From the NCBI GenBank assembly GCA_036498625.1, contig DASYFD010000189.1, positions 1 to 10,203 on the forward strand: a DNA stretch of 10,203 nucleotides, given 5' to 3'. The notes beneath the pieces were generated by a model. It worked only from the letters and a program-made list of their open reading frames with translations, was not told the DNA's origin and made no database searches. A program made the translations under genes and the position numbers. This document shows positions 6,508-10,203 of this stretch, piece by piece. Positions within the stretch are counted from its first letter, which is position 1. Each line of letters begins with the position of its first letter. The stretch is from VAZQ01 sp036498625. Lineage in GTDB: Bacteria > Pseudomonadota > Alphaproteobacteria > Rhizobiales > Xanthobacteraceae.

Positions 6508-8616
6508 ATGGAAACCTCATCCACCCGCAAGCGAACCGCAGCCTCGGCCCTGCTCGATCCCAAGATCGTCTGGCCGGCGATCGGCGCCTCCTTCGTGAAG
6601 CTCGATCCACGGACGCTGATCAAGAGCCCTGTGATGTTCGTGCTCGAGATCGTCACCGCGCTGGTCACGGTCATCCTGATCCGCGACTTGGTGACCGGCG
6701 GCGAGCACCTCCTGTTCGAGGTCCAGATCATCGTCTGGCTGTGGTTCACGGTCCTGTTCGCGAACTTCGCCGAAGCGGTCGCCGAGGGGCGCGGCAAGGC
6801 GCAGGCCGAGACATTGCGGCGCACGCGCACGGAGACGCAGGCCAAGCTGGTGACCGGATCCGACCAGGCAAGCTATCGCCTGGTCCCCGGCCTCAGCCTC
6901 AAGATCGGCGACGTCGTGCTGGTCGAAGCCGGCGACATGATCCCCTCCGACGGCGAGGTGATCGAAGGCATCGCCTCGGTCAACGAGGCCGCGATCACCG
7001 GCGAATCCGCACCGGTCATCCGCGAATCCGGCGGCGACCGTTCGGCCGTCACCGGCGGCACCCAGGTCATCTCCGACTGGGTCCGGGTGCGCATCACCGC
7101 CGCCCAGGGCGCCACCTTCATCGATCGCATGATCAAGCTGGTCGAAGGCGCCGAACGCCAGAAGACCCCGAACGAGATCGCCCTCAATATCCTGCTGGTC
7201 GGCCTCACCTTCGTGTTCGTGTTCGCCACCGCGACCATTCCGAGCTACGCGACCTATGCGGGCGGCGCGGTGTCGGTGGTCGTCCTGGTCGCGCTGTTCG
7301 TGACTCTCATTCCGACCACCATCGGCGCGCTGTTGTCCGCCATCGGCATTGCCGGCATGGACCGGCTCGTTCGTTTCAACGTGCTCGCGATGTCGGGCCG
7401 CGCGGTCGAGGCGGCCGGCGACGTCGACACGCTGCTGCTCGACAAGACCGGCACCATCACGCTCGGCAATCGCCAGGCAACCGAGTTCAAGCCACTGCGC
7501 GGGGTGAGCGAGCAGGAATTGGCGGACGCGGCGCAACTTGCCTCCCTCGCCGACGAGACGCCCGAGGGCCGCTCCATCGTGGTGCTGGCCAAGGAAAAAT
7601 ATGGCCTGCGCGGCCGCGATCTGGCCGAGCTCAAGGCCAACTTCATCCCGTTCTCGGCGCAGACCCGCATGAGCGGGGTCGAGGTCGGCGGCTCATGGGT
7701 ACGCAAGGGCGCGGTGGATTCCATCCTCGGCTACCTCAACGGCCCGCCGGTGACGGTCGGCGCGACGGTGCGCGTGCTGCAGCCCGCGGTCAGCGCCGAG
7801 GTCACCCGTGAAATCCACGCGATCACGGAGAGCATCGCGAAATCGGGCGGCACTCCGCTGGCGGTCGCCAAGGACGGCAAGCTGCTCGGCGTCATCCACC
7901 TCAAGGACATCATCAAGGGCGGCATCCGCGAGCGCTTCGCCGAGCTGCGCCGCATGGGCATCCGCACCGTGATGATCACCGGCGACAATCCGATGACGGC
8001 GGCCGCGATCGCGGCGGAAGCCGGCGTGGACGATTTTCTCGCCCAGGCGACGCCCGAGGACAAGCTGCAGCTCATCCGCGACGAGCAGGGCAAGGGCAAG
8101 CTGGTCGCCATGTGCGGCGACGGCACCAATGACGCGCCGGCGCTAGCGCAGGCGGACGTCGGCGTCGCCATGAACACCGGCACGCAGGCCGCCCGCGAGG
8201 CCGGCAACATGGTCGACCTCGACTCCAATCCGACCAAGCTGATCGAGATCGTGGAGATCGGCAAGCAGCTCCTGATGACGCGCGGCGCGCTCACCACCTT
8301 CTCGATCGCCAACGACGTCGCCAAGTACTTCGCCATCATTCCGGCGATGTTCCTGGCCTTCTATCCGCAGCTGCAGGCGCTCAACATCATGAATCTCGCC
8401 AGTCCGCAGAGTGCCATCCTGTCGGCCATCATCTTCAATGCGCTGATCATCATCGCGCTCATTCCGCTCGCGCTCAAGGGCGTGCGCTATCGGCCGATCG
8501 GCGCCGGCCCGCTGTTGCAGCGCAACCTGCTGATCTACGGCCTCGGCGGCGTCATCATCCCGTTTGTCGGCATCAAGGCCATCGACCTCGCGGTCGCGGC
8601 CCTGCACCTCGTGTGA
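6508..8616 (+). CDS. kdpB: K+-transporting P-type ATPase catalytic subunit KdpB
   Basis: KdpB is the P-type ATPase that hydrolyses ATP to drive K+ uptake through KdpA. It has 702 residues (E. coli 682). The actuator domain has TGES at 164-167. Ser167 corresponds to E. coli Ser162, the inhibitory phosphorylation site. The PTT membrane motif is at 269-271. The phosphorylation motif DKTGT starts at Asp312. The nucleotide domain has KGA at 400-402 and the hinge motif TGDN at 491-494. GDGTNDAP (537-544) gives the Mg-binding aspartates Asp538 and Asp542. NDVAKYF (602-608) carries Asp603 and Lys606, matching the coupling residues Asp583/Lys586 of E. coli. The ATG at 6508 has CGGAG about 8 bases upstream. 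kdpC begins 11 bp after the stop, with its ribosome site overlapping that stop, so the two are translationally coupled. Confidence 0.98.
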   Translation: METSSTRKRTAASALLDPKIVWPAIGASFVKLDPRTLIKSPVMFVLEIVTALVTVILIRDLVTGGEHLLFEVQIIVWLWFTVLFANFAEAVAEGRGKAQAETLRRTRTETQAKLVTGSDQASYRLVPGLSLKIGDVVLVEAGDMIPSDGEVIEGIASVNEAAITGESAPVIRESGGDRSAVTGGTQVISDWVRVRITAAQGATFIDRMIKLVEGAERQKTPNEIALNILLVGLTFVFVFATATIPSYATYAGGAVSVVVLVALFVTLIPTTIGALLSAIGIAGMDRLVRFNVLAMSGRAVEAAGDVDTLLLDKTGTITLGNRQATEFKPLRGVSEQELADAAQLASLADETPEGRSIVVLAKEKYGLRGRDLAELKANFIPFSAQTRMSGVEVGGSWVRKGAVDSILGYLNGPPVTVGATVRVLQPAVSAEVTREIHAITESIAKSGGTPLAVAKDGKLLGVIHLKDIIKGGIRERFAELRRMGIRTVMITGDNPMTAAAIAAEAGVDDFLAQATPEDKLQLIRDEQGKGKLVAMCGDGTNDAPALAQADVGVAMNTGTQAAREAGNMVDLDSNPTKLIEIVEIGKQLLMTRGALTTFSIANDVAKYFAIIPAMFLAFYPQLQALNIMNLASPQSAILSAIIFNALIIIALIPLALKGVRYRPIGAGPLLQRNLLIYGLGGVIIPFVGIKAIDLAVAALHLV

Positions 8617-8627
8617 GGAGAAAGACC

Positions 8628-9233
8628 ATGTTGAAAGAGATTCGCCCCGCGATCGTCCTCTTGATCGCCCTCACCCTCATCACCGGCCTCGCCTATCCGC
8701 TGGCGATCACCGGAATTGCCGGCATGCTGTTCCCGTACCAGGCGCAGGGCAGCCTGATCGAGCGCGACGGCGTGGTGGTGGGCTCCGAGCTGATCGGCCA
8801 GGTGTTCACCGACGACAAATATTTCCACGGCCGGCCATCCGCCACCAACATGCCGGATCCCAACGACCCGACCAAGAACGTGGACGCTCCCTACAACGCG
8901 GCCAATTCGGCCGGCTCGAATCTCGGGCCCACCAGCAAGGCGCTGGCCGACCGCCTGCAGGGCGACGTCGACAAGCTCAAGGCCGAAAATCCCTCGGCGC
9001 CGGTACCGGTCGATCTGGTGACGACATCCGGCAGCGGCCTCGACCCGCATATCTCGCCCGCGGCCGCCCTGTTCCAGGTGCCGCGGGTCGCCAAGGCCCG
9101 CAACCTGCCGGAAGAGCGCGTACGTGCGCTGGTCGACCAGCAGACCGAAGGCCGGCTCCTGGGATTCCTGGGCGAGCCGCGCGTCAACGTGCTGGCCTTG
9201 AATCTGGCGCTCGACGGCGCCACCACGCGTTAG
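8628..9233 (+). CDS. kdpC: K+-transporting ATPase subunit KdpC
   Basis: KdpC is the accessory subunit of the potassium pump, anchored in the inner membrane by one N-terminal helix with the rest in the periplasm. It stabilises the KdpAB complex and raises nucleotide affinity. The protein has 201 residues (E. coli 190). The membrane helix is at about 7-32. FHGRPSAT (66-73), the block PYNAANSAGSNLGP (88-101) and DLVTTSGSGLDPHISP (129-144) are the family signatures. The C-terminal segment GFLGEPRVNVLALNLALD is also standard. GGAG overlapping the kdpB stop lies 7 bases before the ATG. Unlike the usual arrangement, kdpD does not follow directly: a convergent gene and terminator come next. Confidence 0.97.
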   Translation: MLKEIRPAIVLLIALTLITGLAYPLAITGIAGMLFPYQAQGSLIERDGVVVGSELIGQVFTDDKYFHGRPSATNMPDPNDPTKNVDAPYNAANSAGSNLGPTSKALADRLQGDVDKLKAENPSAPVPVDLVTTSGSGLDPHISPAAALFQVPRVAKARNLPEERVRALVDQQTEGRLLGFLGEPRVNVLALNLALDGATTR

Positions 9234-9303
9234 TTGGATCAATCCCATGACGCCGGTCGATGTGGGGTGGGCTGGATTGCCCGACACCGCGGCAGAAAAT
9301 GAC

Positions 9304-9335
9304 TGGGGTCCGCACGCGCCGGCGTACGGACCCCA
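9304..9335 (-). terminator. Strong hairpin between kdpC and the convergent small gene
   Basis: The arms TGGGGTCCG (9304-9312) and CGGACCCCA (9327-9335) pair perfectly over nine bases. After one C-A mismatch, ACGC pairs with GCGT around a GCCG loop. On the minus strand the stem begins 16 bases after the stop of the 80-residue gene and is followed by GTCATTTTC, a short T-run, so it fits an intrinsic terminator for that gene. On the plus strand there is no T-run, but the hairpin could still reduce read-through from kdpC, whose stop lies 70 bp upstream. Confidence 0.7.
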
Positions 9336-9351
9336 CGCCAATCGGCGGCGA

Positions 9352-9594
9352 TCAGAAGCCGAGGCGATCCCAGAACAGATCCCGGCGATCCCGCCGGACG
9401 TCCCGCATCTCATGGAGTGCGGCCCCGAAATGACCGGTCACCAGGTCGTGGCGGATCTCGCCGTAGTCGTGCCGAATGTCCTTGCGATCCTGATACCTGT
9501 CCCACCAGCCGGCCGAGGCGGCCGTCGGGGTCAATCCGATGCTGGCGAACATCGCGGTGGCGGCAAGGGCAAGCATGGTCGTACGAGTGAACAT
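9352..9594 (-). CDS. Small exported Arg/Asp-rich protein, 80 aa, antisense to the kdp genes
   Basis: The function is unknown. Residues 1-28 are a clear signal peptide: MFTRTT, a hydrophobic core LALAATAMFASIG, then the cleavage motif ASA at 26-28. The mature part is about 52 residues and starts GWWDRYQDRKDIRHDYGEI. It continues with the dipeptides DR, RH, RD and RR in repeated order (RDVRRDRRDLFWDRLGF at the end), suggesting a charged helix with i/i+3 salt bridges in the periplasm. Small periplasmic proteins with D-R-R-D repeats are common in rhizobia, but I cannot assign a family. AGGAGG lies 6 bases before the ATG at 9594, an excellent ribosome site that fixes the start. It sits between kdpC and kdpD on the opposite strand, an unusual place, with a terminator after it and a CRP-type palindrome 87 bp upstream. 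Confidence 0.85.
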   Translation of the reverse strand: MFTRTTMLALAATAMFASIGLTPTAASAGWWDRYQDRKDIRHDYGEIRHDLVTGHFGAALHEMRDVRRDRRDLFWDRLGF

Positions 9595-9680
9595 TGATAC
9601 CTCCTGTGGGTTGGTTCACGCATCCGTTGGTCCCTTGATCGACGCGATCCGTTCGAGACGCGGGAGGGGATTCGCCCAGT

Positions 9681-9698
9681 CTGTGATGGCTGTCACAG
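9681..9698. promoter_or_regulatory. Perfect CRP-type palindrome CTGTGA-N6-TCACAG
   Basis: CTGTGATGGCTGTCACAG matches the consensus for CRP (cAMP receptor protein) binding, TGTGA-N6-TCACA, with both half-sites perfect and one extra paired base on each side. It lies 153 bp before the kdpD start and 87 bp before the start of the divergent 80-residue gene, so it could serve either or both. I could not place a matching -10 box for either direction. Confidence 0.6.
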
Positions 9699-9784
9699 CG
9701 CGCCGTGCCGCGGCTTGTGCAGTCGCGCCACGGCAGAAGGTTGGCGCGCGGCCGGGTCGTCAGTTCCCGCAACCGGACCGCTCC

Positions 9785-9803
9785 ATGCTTTTGTGCTAAG
9801 CAT
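9785..9803. repeat. Inverted repeat ATGCTT-N7-AAGCAT upstream of kdpD
   Basis: A perfect six-base inverted repeat around TTGTGCT ends 47 bp before the kdpD start. It could be an operator or a weak RNA hairpin in the kdpD leader. No further copy was seen in the window. Confidence 0.3.
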
Positions 9804-9850
9804 CTTCAATCGAACCGGCCCCGATCGGGCTGGCGGGACGCGTGATCCTG

Positions 9851-10203
9851 ATGTCTGAACAGCGGCGCGACGCGGACCAGCGACCATCGCCGGAGGCGCT
9901 GCTCGAAGCGGCCCGGCGCGAGGAGAAGCGTGTCGGCAAGCTGAGGATCTTCGTGGGCGCCGCGCCCGGCGTCGGCAAGACCTACGAGATGCTGCAACAG
10001 GCCCGCGCCCGGAAGAAGGACGGCTACGATGTCGTGGTGGGCATTGTGGAAACCCACGGCCGCCGCGAGACCGAACACCTCCTGGAGGGCCTGGAGGTCG
10101 TGGCGCGCCGGCGGCTCGAATACAAGGGCCAGTGGCTCGAGGAGCTGGACCTCGATGCGGTCATCGCCCGGCATCCGCAGATCGTCCTGGTCGACGAGCT
10201 TGC
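9851..10203 (+). CDS. kdpD: Sensor histidine kinase KdpD (N-terminal part only)
   Basis: KdpD is the membrane sensor kinase that, with KdpE, switches on kdpFABC under K+ limitation or osmotic stress. Only the first 117 residues lie in the window; full-length proteins have about 900. The visible part is the cytoplasmic KdpD sensor domain. A short polar leader (1-28) is followed by GKLRIFVGAAPGVGKTYEML, with the Walker A motif GAAPGVGKT at 36-44. Then come VVVGIVETHGR at about 61-71 and the Walker B-like VLVDEL at 112-117, where the sequence ends. The ATG at 9851 has no clear ribosome site. An in-frame GTG at 9842 is an alternative with only three more residues. It is separated from kdpC by 617 bp including an opposite-strand gene, so it probably has its own promoter. 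Confidence 0.96.
   Translation, partial: MSEQRRDADQRPSPEALLEAARREEKRVGKLRIFVGAAPGVGKTYEMLQQARARKKDGYDVVVGIVETHGRRETEHLLEGLEVVARRRLEYKGQWLEELDLDAVIARHPQIVLVDEL

Noticed and set aside
6517..7536. 339-codon minus-strand frame opposite kdpB
   Set aside because: It has the same shadow composition; kdpB on the plus strand has every catalytic motif.
9635..9650. TTGATCGACGCGATCC as a FixK/FNR box
   Set aside because: The second half does not match ATCAA at the required N4 spacing.

Overview
The window is high-GC DNA with compact gene spacing and Shine-Dalgarno-led starts. Its protein flavour fits an alphaproteobacterium of the Hyphomicrobiales, probably Bradyrhizobium-like or a near relative. That placement is inference: it rests on the kdp protein sequences and on several small orphan proteins of a type I associate with Bradyrhizobium and Rhodopseudomonas. 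No rRNA or tRNA is present to fix the taxonomy.

The left half is read from the minus strand. It holds, in window order, a partial duplicated-permease gene of the nitrate/sulfonate type ABC transporter class (1-1367, C-terminus outside the window) and a ~620 bp stretch with no convincing gene. Next comes a dihydrodipicolinate synthase-type gene (dapA, 1987-3069) with an unusual ~60-residue C-terminal tail. Two small orphan genes precede dapA in transcription order (3401-3592, then 3087-3362) and probably form one unit with it. A further orphan gene (3773-4243) diverges from the kdp operon.

The right half is the high-affinity potassium uptake system, read from the plus strand. A 333 bp control region carries a cluster of CATAGG/CCTATA hexamers. 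Then come an unannotated 27-residue membrane peptide gene (4577-4660), kdpF, kdpA, kdpB and kdpC, tightly packed with gaps of 10-24 bp. KdpA is the K+-selective channel-like subunit, KdpB the P-type ATPase, KdpC the periplasm-anchored partner and KdpF the small stabilising subunit. All key motifs are intact.

The sensor kinase gene kdpD does not follow kdpC directly. It starts 617 bp later (9851, cut by the window end). The gap holds an oppositely oriented gene for a small, Arg/Asp-rich exported protein (9352-9594), a strong terminator hairpin and a perfect CRP-type palindrome. This suggests that kdpD (and presumably kdpE beyond the window) has its own promoter.

I found no wholly new system. 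The most useful second looks are the tiny ORF ahead of kdpF, the hexamer array in the kdp control region, the gene and CRP-type site wedged between kdpC and kdpD, and the odd dapA 3' end.
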